Assembly: GCA_032620915.1 (NCBI GenBank) | Contig: CP136052.1 | Span: forward strand, 3,356,001 to 3,420,000 | Direction: 5' to 3' | Source of the DNA: Oscillospiraceae bacterium NTUH-002-81 | GTDB lineage: Bacteria > Bacillota > Clostridia > Lachnospirales > Lachnospiraceae | Length of the DNA: 64,000 bases | Part shown: piece by piece, positions 55,511 through 64,000 of the stretch | Layout of the letters: each line of letters opens with the position of its first letter | Position numbering within the stretch: the first letter of the stretch is position 1 | The notes under the pieces: model-generated | Seen by the model: only the letters and a program-made list of their open reading frames with translations | Told to the model about the DNA's origin: nothing | The model's database searches: none | Position numbers and translations under genes: made by a program

Positions 55511-56038
55511 TTATCTGTTCTGTATTGTACCACATCTGTTCACCACAATATAGCCTATATAACCGGCCACAATTCCAACCAAAATTCCACCCAGTATATC
55601 CGTCGGATAATGTACATATAAATACAGTCTGGAAAATGCGATCAGACACGCAAGGATCAACGCCATTTTCCACAGTTTCTTTTCTCCTGAAAAATATAAT
55701 GCCGCCACTGCTGTAAAGGATGCTGCTGTATGACCTGAGGGAAAAGAAAAATCATCCGGTCTTGCAATGAGCAGCTGAACCTGTGTATTTATATCGCATG
55801 GACGTATTCTGGCAAACAAATTTTTTAATATCCCATTGCATAATATAAGATCTGCACATAACGCTGCCAGCAATACAACACCGCTTTTCCTCGTCTTTGG
55901 AATTGTCAGCAGTATGACCGTCAACAAAATCCAGATCATCCCCGCATCGCCCAGCATGGTGACAAAACACATCGCTGCATCGCCCACAGAAGTCCGTATA
56001 TTTTGCAGGTAATCCAACATCTTAAATTCCATTCCCAT
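55511..56038 (-). CDS. PAP2 superfamily membrane phosphatase
   Basis: About 175 residues from ATG 56038 (MGMEFKMLDYLQ); a longer start at 56119 is possible. Membrane spans flank the three phosphatase motifs: KNLFARIRP, PSGHTAAS and SRLYLYVHYPTDILGG. These hydrolyse lipid phosphates such as undecaprenyl pyrophosphate or phosphatidic acid at the outer face of the membrane. The gene shares its direction with DUF554 upstream and the C69 gene downstream. Confidence 0.85.
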   Translation of the reverse strand: MGMEFKMLDYLQNIRTSVGDAAMCFVTMLGDAGMIWILLTVILLTIPKTRKSGVVLLAALCADLILCNGILKNLFARIRPCDINTQVQLLIARPDDFSFPSGHTAASFTAVAALYFSGEKKLWKMALILACLIAFSRLYLYVHYPTDILGGILVGIVAGYIGYIVVNRCGTIQNR

Positions 56039-56133
56039 ATTTCCACATTCTTTCCTTTCCCCACTTTCTTCTTTCATCAGCTGCATTCCCACTGCCAAAG
56101 CAAACATCCGCATGCACATGCGTATTCACAGGG

Positions 56134-56853
56134 TCAGCCCCCATACGCCATAGCCACTGCGATCAGCAGAGACGGCAGCAGATTTGCCACCTTGATGGTT
56201 TTAGGCCACACCAGATTGATTCCCACACAAAAAATCAGGATATTACCCACCAGTGAGAGATTGTTCAGAACTGCACCCGTCATAAAGCCGGAGAGCACCA
56301 CGGCAAGGGCAGTCATGGTGCCTTGCAGCACCGCCACCGGAATAAATGAGAACACACAGCCCTTTCCCATAGACGATGCCATAATGAGAACGATGATAAA
56401 ATCCAGAATTGCCTTTGCCACCAGTGTGGAATGATCGCCGTAAATGCCATCCTGAACGGAACCGATGACAGCCATGGCTCCGATACTTACCGTCAGGGAG
56501 GCCGCCACAAAACCGCGGACAAATTGATTGTCACCATCGCTGCGGGTCTTATGCTTGAGCCACTCGCCGAAACGCTCAAACTGCGCATCCAGATCAATGA
56601 GTTCTCCCAGCAGTGCCCCCAGTGCCAGTGACAGAATCATCACCATAGATCCTCTGGTGCTCAAAGTCCCATCCGACCCGATGGACAGCATTTTGGAGAG
56701 CGTTCCTGCCGCTCCCAGAAACATCACAGAAAAACCTGTGGCTTTAATGATGGTATCCTGATAACGTTCCTTCAGAAAGCGTTTGAACAGGATGCCCAGC
56801 ACGCCGCCCACCAGAATGGCCAGCGCATTGATGATCGTTCCCAAACCTCGCAT
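56134..56853 (-). CDS. DUF554 family membrane protein
   Basis: A 239-residue DUF554 protein from ATG 56853 (GAGAGG nine bases upstream). It opens MRGLGTIINALAILVGGVLG, with GSMVMILSLALGALLGELIDLDAQFERFGEWL and FVAASLTVSIGAMAVIGSVQDG as family blocks, and about seven membrane spans. It is a predicted transporter of unknown substrate. The 56.85-57.09 kb gap upstream holds no gene that I can see. Confidence 0.85.
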   Translation of the reverse strand: MRGLGTIINALAILVGGVLGILFKRFLKERYQDTIIKATGFSVMFLGAAGTLSKMLSIGSDGTLSTRGSMVMILSLALGALLGELIDLDAQFERFGEWLKHKTRSDGDNQFVRGFVAASLTVSIGAMAVIGSVQDGIYGDHSTLVAKAILDFIIVLIMASSMGKGCVFSFIPVAVLQGTMTALAVVLSGFMTGAVLNNLSLVGNILIFCVGINLVWPKTIKVANLLPSLLIAVAMAYGG

Positions 56854-57094
56854 TTTTATTTTCCTCTCTATGATCGTTGTTCCCCTGACCCGCATCTATC
56901 TTCCTGATAATTTCTTCAGTCTTAGCAGCTGAAAGCTTTTCCCGAAAAAAAGTAATGTATCAAATGAAAATATCCTGTAGTCTGGCAATCGATGCCAGCA
57001 GTTCCATATCCGTCGTTCGTCCTGTGAAAATTTGAGCTATTTCGATAAATGATGTCATCACAAATACTGCTGTCTTTCGGTATGCTACTTCACC

Positions 57095-57847
57095 TTATAA
57101 GAACACTTCGTTTTTGTTTCTGACGCTCTTTAAGGCGCCAAGCATCTGTTCCGTTTCCTGCTGTAATGGAAGCGGACGAATTCTCGCCTGTTCCGTACAG
57201 ACATGAGTACAGGCCATACAAAGAATACATTTCTCTGCATCCGTAATCACTGCTCCATCTGAAACTGAAATAGCGTTTGTCGGACAGACCGTTACGCATT
57301 TTCCACACATCGTACAGGATGGTATAGAAATTGGTGTAACCGGCATATTCATCTCTGGTTTGTATGGACGATTGCCTGGAACATGAACATTCTCTGTAGC
57401 AGTGCTATTCTTGACAGATTCTGCAAATTTATGGATTTCTTTCTCATCTTCTCCATCTGGTCTTCCCGCTCCTACTTCAGGTGCCATGGAATGCTGCGCT
57501 ACAAATGCACCTGAAGCAATTACTGTAAATCCACATTTCATCAAAATGTCATTCATTTCCAACAGAGCATCTTCATATGCCCGATTTCCATAGACCGCTA
57601 TCGTTACTGCCTTTTTTCCGGTTCCTGAGAGTTTTTCTATTTTCTCACGTACAACCGAAGGAATACGGCCTCCAAAAACAGGAGCTGCAACAACAATCAT
57701 TTTGCCTTCCGGCTTCTCCATCATAGGTTCCTTACTTCCCAGATCATGCCAAATTACTTCTTTTTCCATCGCATCCGCAAAAATACTACTCACTTTTTTC
57801 GTCCCTCCTGTGGGACTGAAATAGTATACCTCCATTTTATCTGACAT
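57095..57847 (-). CDS. EFR1 family ferredoxin (flavodoxin plus 2[4Fe-4S])
   Basis: A 250-residue fusion. The N-terminal flavodoxin part has YYFSPTGGTKKV (FMN phosphate loop) and VVAAPVFGGRIPS. The C-terminus has two [4Fe-4S] clusters, CTMCGKCVTVCP and CILCMACTHVCT. EFR1 proteins are electron carriers in anaerobes whose partners are mostly unknown. It may share a transcript with the GNAT gene 30 bases upstream. Confidence 0.88.
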   Translation of the reverse strand: MSDKMEVYYFSPTGGTKKVSSIFADAMEKEVIWHDLGSKEPMMEKPEGKMIVVAAPVFGGRIPSVVREKIEKLSGTGKKAVTIAVYGNRAYEDALLEMNDILMKCGFTVIASGAFVAQHSMAPEVGAGRPDGEDEKEIHKFAESVKNSTATENVHVPGNRPYKPEMNMPVTPISIPSCTMCGKCVTVCPTNAISVSDGAVITDAEKCILCMACTHVCTEQARIRPLPLQQETEQMLGALKSVRNKNEVFL

Positions 57848-57877
57848 TTTTTACCTCCTACAAAACAATTAGAATTT

Positions 57878-58303
57878 CTATTTCTGCTGCCATGCCATTA
57901 CATAATCTTTTTCCCCGGTAGCTTCATCCAGGCCGCTATACTGAATCTCAAATCCTTCTCTCTGATAAAAAGATATGGCCGGTATATTTTTTTGATATAC
58001 ATTTAAAAGCAGTTTGCTCCTTGTATCCTTTACATAATTCAGCAGAATTTTGCCAATGCCCTGCGACTGCATTGCCTCAGAAACAAAAATGCCTTCTATA
58101 TATTCACCATTCATTCCGATAAAGCCCTGTATCTCATAATTATCTTCATAGACATAGACGGTTGCCTGCAACAGCAGTTCTTTCACAAGCTCCAAATTTC
58201 TTTTCCAATATTGAGCAGAGATAAAATAATGGGCCTTTATATTGGTATCCAACCATATATCTGCAACTATATTGATATCTGCTTTTCGTAATTCTCTGAT
58301 CAT
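57878..58303 (-). CDS. GNAT N-acetyltransferase
   Basis: A 141-residue acetyltransferase starting MIRELRKADINIVADIWLDTN at ATG 58303 (AAGGAG upstream). The acetyl-CoA loop is in SEAMQSQGIGKILLNYV, followed by LLNVYQKNIPAISFYQREGFEI, typical of the YjaB/YncA-like group. It transfers an acetyl group from acetyl-CoA to an amine; the acceptor is unknown. The region upstream has a C9 run (58370-58378). Confidence 0.85.
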   Translation of the reverse strand: MIRELRKADINIVADIWLDTNIKAHYFISAQYWKRNLELVKELLLQATVYVYEDNYEIQGFIGMNGEYIEGIFVSEAMQSQGIGKILLNYVKDTRSKLLLNVYQKNIPAISFYQREGFEIQYSGLDEATGEKDYVMAWQQK

Positions 58304-58444
58304 AGCGAGAGACTCTCCTTCTACTTCTGATCTAATCAATTCTCCTTCACATCTATTCCACCGCCTGCACCCCCCCCCAAATGGTTGAGTTGCCAGATTG
58401 GTTGTCAGCCCTTTTCGTTTTCCAAAAATCGTCCCAATATGCCT

Positions 58445-58484
58445 GACATCTAATCCACCGTCTCAAATCGTGACATCTAATCCG
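58445..58484. repeat. Two direct copies of TGACATCTAATCC, possible IS end remnant
   Basis: TGACATCTAATCC occurs at 58445-58457 and 58472-58484, 27 bases apart. Repeated units like this are found at the ends of IS21-family elements, but no transposase is present. The rest of the 58304-58792 gap has no intact gene. Confidence 0.45.
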
Positions 58485-58629
58485 AGGTTACAACCTGACA
58501 CACATTTTGCAGTAGATATGTTTCCACATAAAATAACCGCGCCTTTTCAGAAGTCAGGCTTCTAATCCCAACTCCCGAAAAAGCCCGGAATCTATGTTTT
58601 TTAATTTGTCTTACGCCACGCTGAATGCG

Positions 58630-58760
58630 CTACAGAAGCAAAGCTACCGTCTCGACATGCGTTGAGACGTCTGAACTGCTCTCTTTTTTTACCTCATCGG
58701 TTTGTGGAAACATGTCCAGTGCCTCATCGGTTTGCAGGAACTTATCAATAGTTACCGCCT
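58630..58760 (-). pseudogene. Remnant of a methyltransferase C-terminus (RlmD-like)
   Basis: The minus-strand frame reads AEAVTIDKFLQTDEALDMFPQTDE and ends THVETVALLL, followed by a stop. MFP-T-HVETVALL is the ending of 23S rRNA uracil methyltransferases of the RlmD type. Nothing of the catalytic part remains. The two FLQTDEA/MFPQTDE units are near repeats. Confidence 0.4.
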
Positions 58761-58792
58761 CTGCTTTGCATCAACAAACTGGAATTTTCAAA

Positions 58793-59395
58793 TTAGTCTT
58801 TGCAAATAACCTTTGAACCTTCACCATCAATTACAATTCCCTGGCGGTTGTTAATTGGGGATAGATTCAAATCCGAAAATTCAGTCATTATTTTCTCGGT
58901 AACTTTCTTAAATGGTGCTGTAAGATAATGCGGAAGAACATAGAAATCAATCAAATCAAGCCCTGCATCATCTTCTTGTGAGTAGTCCTCCGGCTTTTCA
59001 TCCATTTGTTCAATATATTGGATAGTTGGAGCGCATATAATCGCACCTGCCGATTCACCGATCATCAGTTTTCCCTTTTCCAATTCCTTCTTCAATAGCT
59101 CATCCGTTCCCGTTTTACGGAGCTGGTCCATAAGGAAGAAAGAATTTCCACCAGTAAAATATATCACATCCGCATCTTCAAAAACAGACTGTATCGTTAA
59201 ATAAGCCTCCGTTGAAATATCAATTTCAGTTACGGCTGCTCCCAGTTTATTGAATAGCTTTCGAGCCGAGCCGACATAACCGGTATAGCCTTCACGCAGC
59301 GAAGCTGTGGGAATAAATGCGACTTTCTTGTTATCAATTTCTTCTTTTATCAAACTTCCTACACTTGAAAAGTGCGAACATAAAAACAGTTTCAT
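58793..59395 (-). CDS. Peptidase S51 family (type 1 glutamine amidotransferase-like)
   Basis: A 200-residue peptidase E/S51-type protein. The nucleophile Ser lies in MIGESAGAII, and DVIYFTGGNSFFLMDQLR and DLIDFYVLPHYLTAP are family blocks. Family enzymes are serine dipeptidases for Asp-X peptides or cyanophycinase-like. ATG 59395 follows AAGGAGG. No signal peptide; cytoplasmic. Confidence 0.87.
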   Translation of the reverse strand: MKLFLCSHFSSVGSLIKEEIDNKKVAFIPTASLREGYTGYVGSARKLFNKLGAAVTEIDISTEAYLTIQSVFEDADVIYFTGGNSFFLMDQLRKTGTDELLKKELEKGKLMIGESAGAIICAPTIQYIEQMDEKPEDYSQEDDAGLDLIDFYVLPHYLTAPFKKVTEKIMTEFSDLNLSPINNRQGIVIDGEGSKVICKD

Positions 59396-59588
59396 CCATA
59401 TCCTCCTTAATAAATTCCGATTGAGATTTCACCTGTTTTAAGAGATTTAATAACTGTTATATTTTGTTATTAAATTCTCCGCAAACCCTTGAAAACACTG
59501 GATTTGTCGCAGGTGAGCTTTCCCTTATTTTTTCCCTTGTGTTATATCGTCCCATCAGTGTTTATGAACTCTGATAAGGGCACAAGAT

Positions 59589-59657
59589 GTCCGGTGGACC
59601 TCTGCTCTGTGCCGCCCGGTTCACAACGTCCAGTGGACGTTGGCTCTGAACCGACCG
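59589..59657 (+). repeat. Imperfect tandem repeat of about 30 bases
   Basis: Two units begin GTCCGGTGGAC (59589) and GTCCAGTGGAC (59628) and both end CGCCCG/CGACCG, separated by GTTCACAAC. The 59396-59800 gap around it holds no convincing gene. Confidence 0.5.
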
Positions 59658-59800
59658 TAGTGGAACGAAGAGCGGCAGCGGAGACAAAAAAATTATATAA
59701 AACAGTATAACATAAAATAAAAGTGACATGGTGGACTAATTGAAATGCTTCTTAATTTTTGCTACTAATGATTGATTAAATGATAAGGAGATGGGATACG

Positions 59801-59989
59801 ATGAGAACAATATTTGCAGAATACAATCCACAACGAAACAGCATTTACATTTATACAAATGTTGGCTATATGCTTCGAGACTGTGCATTGACTTCACTTG
59901 CAGTCGATGAACCACTTGAATATGCGAGATTATATCTTGAGGGCAATTTACAGATGTGGGTAGATGCAGAAGATTCATTAGAGTTATAA
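59801..59989 (+). CDS. Small protein, DUF6061-like
   Basis: A 62-residue protein starting MRTIFAEYNPQRNSIYIYTNVG at ATG 59801, ten bases after AAGGAG, ending VDAEDSLEL. It matches my memory of the small DUF6061-type proteins of Clostridia mobile regions. Function unknown. A perfect terminator follows. Confidence 0.65.
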   Translation: MRTIFAEYNPQRNSIYIYTNVGYMLRDCALTSLAVDEPLEYARLYLEGNLQMWVDAEDSLEL

Positions 59990-59994
59990 AATGC

Positions 59995-60030
59995 AAGCAG
60001 CCTGTATGCTTCATTACACACAGGCTGCTT
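59995..60030 (+). terminator. Terminator after the small DUF6061-like gene
   Basis: AAGCAGCCTGT/ACAGGCTGCTT, perfect 11-bp arms, 14-base loop, followed by an A/T-rich stretch. Confidence 0.75.
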
Positions 60031-60148
60031 AATCAAATTTATTATAATTGATGAAAAATCGGTTGCATTTTGTCAAAAGTACAAAACTTTTTGAAGCCAA
60101 GTGCTTTTAATTCCTGTTATGATACTGAGGATATCCCAGCAATACTTG

Positions 60149-60430
60149 CTATCCCTGATACCTTATTCTTTCTACCAGCGTTTCCTTTTTCAGATTACTG
60201 CTTAAAACACAGGAAAGCACAATTTGTAGAATACCAACCAAAAGAATCATAACAAGAATCGGGATAAGAGGAACGTGATAAACGTTCATTCCAAAAATCC
60301 CATTATGCTTCGCATAGGAAAACAGTGCATAGCCAAGGGGCAGACCGGCAGCAAGTGCGACGCAGATGGTGCCAACCGTAAAAATCAAGCCCTGTATTTG
60401 TAAGCTCAGATTCAACTGCTTATTGGTCAT
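60149..60430 (-). pseudogene. C-terminal fragment of an FtsX-type ABC permease
   Basis: Ninety-odd residues with two membrane spans (LIFTVGTICVALAAGLPLGYAL and IPILVMILLVGILQIVLS) and the tail LKKETLVERIRYQG. This is the last part of a BceB/FtsX-like permease; the rest of the gene is missing. The 5' side meets a transposase fragment at 60430, so an insertion or deletion removed it. Confidence 0.6.
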
Positions 60431-60731
60431 GCCTACTAAATATCATCAGATCACTTTAAAAGATACCTTTTCAGACTGCCAGGACATATTCCTGGAAGAT
60501 ACCCCTTTCTTTTTCCAGCTTCTCAATAACACTCTTGACATTTCCGAGTTCATCCCTGCTGATTTTTACCATGCCTTTCACCTGACTCTGGGGCGGAAAC
60601 GGACTTATCCCCTGGAGGGATTCCGCGCCGCCCTTCAGAAACAATTATCTATGTGTCTATTACCAATACAAGATTCATTATCTTATAAGAATAGGTACTC
60701 TATCCTTCTACAGAACTATTATCAAAAGTAA
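60429..60731 (+). pseudogene. N-terminal fragment of an IS1182-type transposase
   Basis: MPTKYHQITLKDTFSDCQDI followed by DISEFIPADFYHAFHLTLGRKRTYPLEGF is the start of IS1182/DUF772-type transposases found in Lachnospiraceae. The rest is missing; the frame drifts and ends at 60731, over the end of the aconitase-X small-subunit gene. The element is dead. Confidence 0.6.
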
Positions 60732-61131
60732 TAATTCCATCCTGCGAGATATTTAATACGGTTTTATCTTTTATTGCATTAAATTCTTCTTCCTTCAATG
60801 TAAAGATTGGTACTCCCCGTTGATACAATTCATATCCCATAATTGACCCTAATGATATGATTGGTTCTGCCTCTATACTGATCAATGCGGCAGGCGCTGT
60901 CTGCTGCCGAATCATTTCAAGCATAATTCCTGAACCCGAACATGAGCCACGCCCAGCTGGAATTAACAGAACTTTTCCTGTCATGCATTGCCCATTTAAA
61001 TCATGGTGCACATCTATCACCTCTCCTGTATGTGGATCAACGCCACCCCAAAAACTAAGAGGAACTTTAGAACAAAGTGCAGGCGCACAAACACTCCCTG
61101 CAACGACAATAGTTGCCTTTAATTCTGTCAT
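60700..61131 (-). CDS. Aconitase X small (swivelling, DUF126) subunit
   Basis: A 143-residue protein of the DUF126 family. The block FWGGVDPHTGEVIDVHHDLNGQ with GKVLLIPAGRGSCSGSG is diagnostic. The second Ser of that motif is thought to be a catalytic residue in aconitase-X dehydratases. Its ATG overlaps the large-subunit stop by four bases. Known enzymes of this type dehydrate cis-3-hydroxy-L-proline or mevalonate-5-phosphate. Confidence 0.87.
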   Translation of the reverse strand: MTELKATIVVAGSVCAPALCSKVPLSFWGGVDPHTGEVIDVHHDLNGQCMTGKVLLIPAGRGSCSGSGIMLEMIRQQTAPAALISIEAEPIISLGSIMGYELYQRGVPIFTLKEEEFNAIKDKTVLNISQDGIITFDNSSVEG

Positions 61132-62372
61132 AACTCTACTCTCCCTTCTGTTGCAGCACTAATACATTGTATAAGGCTGCCAAAAACAATCGCTGCTCCA
61201 GTTGTTCCCGGTGCATAATGTGCCATTTTACCAGAATTTGTTACAATTGTTTTGAATCCCTGGTTTTTCATTGGGAAATTATTAATACAGCTATCCTGCA
61301 TAATAAAAATCCCCAAATCTTCCAATTCTTTTAAGAGTCCACTTCGCTGTGCCAAATCTTTTTCTGCCTGACCAGTCTGAAGCCAGAATTGTGTTCCTCC
61401 TTTAACTTTCCTGCCATTCATTAGATGAAGAATCTGCTGCATTTCTGAATAGGAAGCATGTGGACAACCTACTACAACAAGATCTACATGTTCATTAACC
61501 GCATTAGTTAATTCCCGTTTTGTTGCTGCAATATCCTCCGGACGAATAACTTTTGTAATTTCCGGGTTTTTTCCTTGAAGAGCTTCCTCAAGAGAAGATG
61601 CCTCTGGCGTAATTCCTACTGCATGGAATAGACCGACTGAACCACCTGCGGCAGATGCTGCTGACAAAGCTTTTAAATTATCGTGTGTAGTATGCTTGGG
61701 CAGCCCTTCGATTACAGGTATTTTAGTACCGCATGTTTTTCCAACCAAATAACCAAGCAATGCATAATCTGAACTATCCGTGAAGTCATTTCCTGAAAAT
61801 CCTTCCAGCCTATACAGATACTGAGCTGCGCGATTTTCCGTTAAGTGCAATCCAAATTCAGGGACATATCCTACAATTGCACAACAAAGATCTACCAAAT
61901 CAGGATACCGATTGGTGCGGGCGCCAACTACTGAGTTAATGTAATTGACTGCATTTGATTCCGACCATGCAATATTCTCACCAAAATGTGGTGTATTGGC
62001 GCATTGGTATGGCGCACACGACCAAGTTGGTATGCATCCTAACTTCACATATGCCTCTTCAATTCTTCGGCTTTTATCCGAAAAATCTGCTGGTGTTTTC
62101 AATAGCTGCCACGCTTTTGTATCACGTGCAGTAATGTTCGTAGTGGATGGCACTTCCACTTTTGTGCCAATTTTCACCAAGTATTCGACAAAATCCAAGC
62201 CTGCATCCCAGATTGTTGTGTAACAACATCCGTCCATATGTGCACTATGCACTGGAAGTAAACGCTTTGCTCCATAAAGCTCACCCATACGGGCTACTAT
62301 TCGCATCGCAATTTTCTTTCCTTCCCCTTCTTTGCCTTCCAGCATTTCTTGCTGCCTTGTTGTTAATTCCAT
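61128..62372 (-). CDS. Aconitase X large (catalytic, DUF521) subunit
   Basis: A 414-residue DUF521 protein with RLLPVHSAHMDGCCYTTIWDAGLDFVEYL, PYQCANTPHFGENIAWSESNAVNYINSVVGARTNRYPD and PHASYSEMQ as family blocks. Its cysteines (including the SAPYQC-like CAPYQCAN and DSCINN region) are expected to bind an Fe-S cluster. Together with the small subunit it should dehydrate a hydroxy acid. Located 15 bases after the transporter gene, it probably acts on the compound that is imported. Candidate substrates are hydroxyproline-type or isoprenoid-type acids; the choice is open. Confidence 0.87.
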   Translation of the reverse strand: MELTTRQQEMLEGKEGEGKKIAMRIVARMGELYGAKRLLPVHSAHMDGCCYTTIWDAGLDFVEYLVKIGTKVEVPSTTNITARDTKAWQLLKTPADFSDKSRRIEEAYVKLGCIPTWSCAPYQCANTPHFGENIAWSESNAVNYINSVVGARTNRYPDLVDLCCAIVGYVPEFGLHLTENRAAQYLYRLEGFSGNDFTDSSDYALLGYLVGKTCGTKIPVIEGLPKHTTHDNLKALSAASAAGGSVGLFHAVGITPEASSLEEALQGKNPEITKVIRPEDIAATKRELTNAVNEHVDLVVVGCPHASYSEMQQILHLMNGRKVKGGTQFWLQTGQAEKDLAQRSGLLKELEDLGIFIMQDSCINNFPMKNQGFKTIVTNSGKMAHYAPGTTGAAIVFGSLIQCISAATEGRVEL

Positions 62373-62387
62373 ATTATTCCTCCGAAC

Positions 62388-63602
62388 TTATACATTTTCC
62401 GTAGCGCTTACGGGTATTTCTTCTGATTTTGTACTTCTTTTTTCTTTCGCATTTTTAGCCAAAGCAATAAATACCAGAACAATAAGCAGGATTCCTATCG
62501 CGCCTCTAATAGGCATGAGGACATTGAGCATATTTGAAAAAGGAAGCACACCACCTAAACAAATTCCAATCAAAATCAATACTATCTGAAAAATCCTGCT
62601 GTTTCTTGATGTCACATTTTCTTTAAAAACCATTTCATCTACTGCAAATAAATACCCCGATATAGTTGTAAATATCCCAAGGAAACAGAGAATTGCATAT
62701 GTCCATGCCAATGCTGGTACTAATTTTGTTACTGCTGCTAAAGTCGGAAACGGATTCATCTCATACGTATTCGGATCCATAATACAATCAAAATTAAACA
62801 TAAGCACAATCAAGGATACACAAACGCAGAACATATAGCCTAAATTTCCAGAAAACGCACATACTACAGCTTCCTTCTTCGACTTACACCTCTGTGCCAG
62901 CATAAGCAAAAACGGGAATGATGTAAAATTGAACTCTGCCCCATAAACCACGCCGTTTATAAATGCATTATTATGTTCTGCTAATCCAGGTATCCAGCTA
63001 AACGGCGGAAGCGCAAACAAATTTATCTGCATAATCTCACCAGCTGCAACTGCTTCTTTTGCACCATATATATTATCAAGATCCGGCGTTGTTGTAGCAA
63101 GAGCTATAACTCCAAATACCACCAGATAAATTATGATAAAAACTCCAATAGACCCTAAAACCTTTTCAAGCGATTTCAATCCACCAAGAAGAGAAACGAA
63201 TGTAACAATTCCCACAAGCACTGATCCTACCCAATTTGGCAGACCATATTGCTGATTAATAAGGCTTCCTGCTCCGGCAAACATCGTTAAAAAATTTAAT
63301 AATAGCATAATACCCGTAAATATTTGTACGAATTTGCCAAATCCTTTTCCCCCCCACAACCCTGTAGCCTTCTTCACTTCCTCTCAGCTGCAGCTCATAA
63401 CTTAAAAGATAAATTCCTATTCCACCCAAGGCAAGCACTATTGCAGCGCCTAGTACAGCCCAACCGACATCCTCCCCCATGATCCAAAAATCTGAATACA
63501 TTCATTTCCCGAAGCAAAGCCAGCACCGACACCATAGGATATTACCGCACCAGTAATCGTAACGACTGTCGCAAAGCTGACACTGTTTTTTCTTGCACCC
63601 AT
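62388..63602 (-). pseudogene. YkvI-like transporter, two frameshifts
   Basis: The start ATG 63602 (AGGAGGAAG upstream) reads MGARKNSVSFATVVTITGAV and GAGFASGNECIQIFGSWG. The next frame gives EDVGWAVLGAAIVLALGG to YELQLR, and a third VKKATGLWGGKGFGKF onward, with about ten spans. Breaks are at C5 (63474-63478, one base short) and near 63380 (one G extra). With both repaired the protein has about 400 residues and matches the YkvI/LeuT-fold-like family. It precedes the aconitase-X genes and probably imports their substrate. Confidence 0.7.
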
Positions 63603-63734
63603 TTTCTTTTCTTCCTCCTTTGAATTAAATATTTTTTGTCATCTTCTCACCTTTTTCATGAATTCATTGAATTTTTTAATCGCGATTCTTTGTTTTTTAT
63701 ATAATATCACCAAACCAGCGGAAAGCCGATTAAA

Positions 63735-64000
63735 ATACTTGCCTCTGACACTACATTTACAGTCAAATGACCACCCGTCAAACGGGCGGTTTGCTCTGAG
63801 GCTATAAGCCTCTGTTACCGGACAGCGCCTAAAGACGCTGGCTTTCACTTTATTCAAGCCGTATTCCCTTTGACTCGCCGCTGTCCTTGAAAGGGTCTTC
63901 GTATTCTTTCACACTAAGTTTATCCATTGCAATATCATGTTATTTGCGTGTTTATCGAATATCATTAATGAACTTTTTCCTTTGAGGTATCCCATAAACT
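63735..64000 (-). mobile_element. IS200/IS605 remnant: damaged TnpA 3' end and right-end hairpins
   Basis: Minus strand from the window edge reads FMGYLKGKSSLMIFDKHAN, the middle of IS200 TnpA, then loses frame. Later IAMDKLSVKEYEDPFKDS and a stop at 63850-63852 match its C-terminus; about 35 residues with the catalytic Tyr are missing. Beyond the stop CCCGT/ACGGG, GAGGC/GCCTC and AGCG/CGCT hairpins look like the element's subterminal ends. Confidence 0.7.

Noticed and set aside
54205..55716. Long plus-strand open frame opposite the C69 and PAP2 genes
   Set aside because: No ribosome site, arginine/histidine-rich composition, and the antisense genes carry clear family motifs. Shadow of a GC-rich gene.
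58445..58484. Short CRISPR-like repeats
   Set aside because: Only two 13-bp copies, no regular spacers and no cas genes.

Overview
The window looks like a chromosome segment of an anaerobic, Gram-positive Clostridia member, most likely a gut Lachnospiraceae. Reasons: a T-box leader, a four-subunit 2-oxoacid:ferredoxin oxidoreductase, an EFR1-type ferredoxin, a BMP-type nucleoside ABC transporter, a SleB-type wall hydrolase, DinJ/PIN toxin-antitoxin genes, strong AGGAGG ribosome sites and TTGACA/TATAAT promoters. By eye, about 2-18 kb and 57-64 kb are more AT-rich than the GC-richer middle, so the flanks look like accessory DNA around a core block.

Layout. 1-2 kb: 5' part of a GH13 glucosidase, a toxin-antitoxin pair and tRNA-Pro(CGG). 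2.1-16.5 kb: a catabolic cluster with a GntR regulator, two pairs of family I CoA-transferase subunits plus an extra alpha-like protein, a MaoC hydratase, a LUD protein, a TPP-dependent lyase/decarboxylase, an FGGY kinase, a TRAP carboxylate transporter and a CaiB-type CoA-transferase. 16.9-18.4 kb: a broken AlbA_2/ATPase gene. 18.5-31.9 kb: bcp-yaaA, a TetR-controlled RND efflux operon with a perfect operator, an SGNH/MBOAT acylation pair and a copper operon (csoR-copA-copZ) with tandem operators. 32.1-37.2 kb: BMP-type nucleoside importer. 37.4-43.6 kb: an unknown membrane protein, an ArsC-like protein, a damaged hybrid kinase, a degenerate Nudix protein and a sigma-54 activator. 43.7-47.2 kb: 2-oxoacid:ferredoxin oxidoreductase genes behind a T-box whose specifier reads as isoleucine. 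47.2-57 kb: a CobL-like protein, a Rpn-type nuclease, wall and phosphatase genes, thrH, a C69 dipeptidase and DUF554. 57-64 kb: EFR1 ferredoxin, GNAT and S51 genes mixed with gene and IS remnants, then an aconitase-X pair with a YkvI-like transporter, ending in an IS200 remnant.

How genes work together. The 2-16.5 kb cluster reads as import of a carboxylate (TRAP), activation to a CoA thioester (CaiB, GctAB), hydration (MaoC), C-C cleavage or decarboxylation (TPP enzyme) and CoA recycling; its substrate cannot be read from sequence. The T-box in front of the oxidoreductase suggests that it makes branched-chain 2-oxoacids when charged tRNA-Ile is low, by reductive carboxylation of acyl-CoA. 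Three copies of a short dispersed repeat lie between genes.

Quality caution. Six genes are split by single-base indels, mostly in homopolymer runs (G/C runs mostly one base too long, A/T runs one too short). This pattern may reflect sequencing error rather than true pseudogenes.
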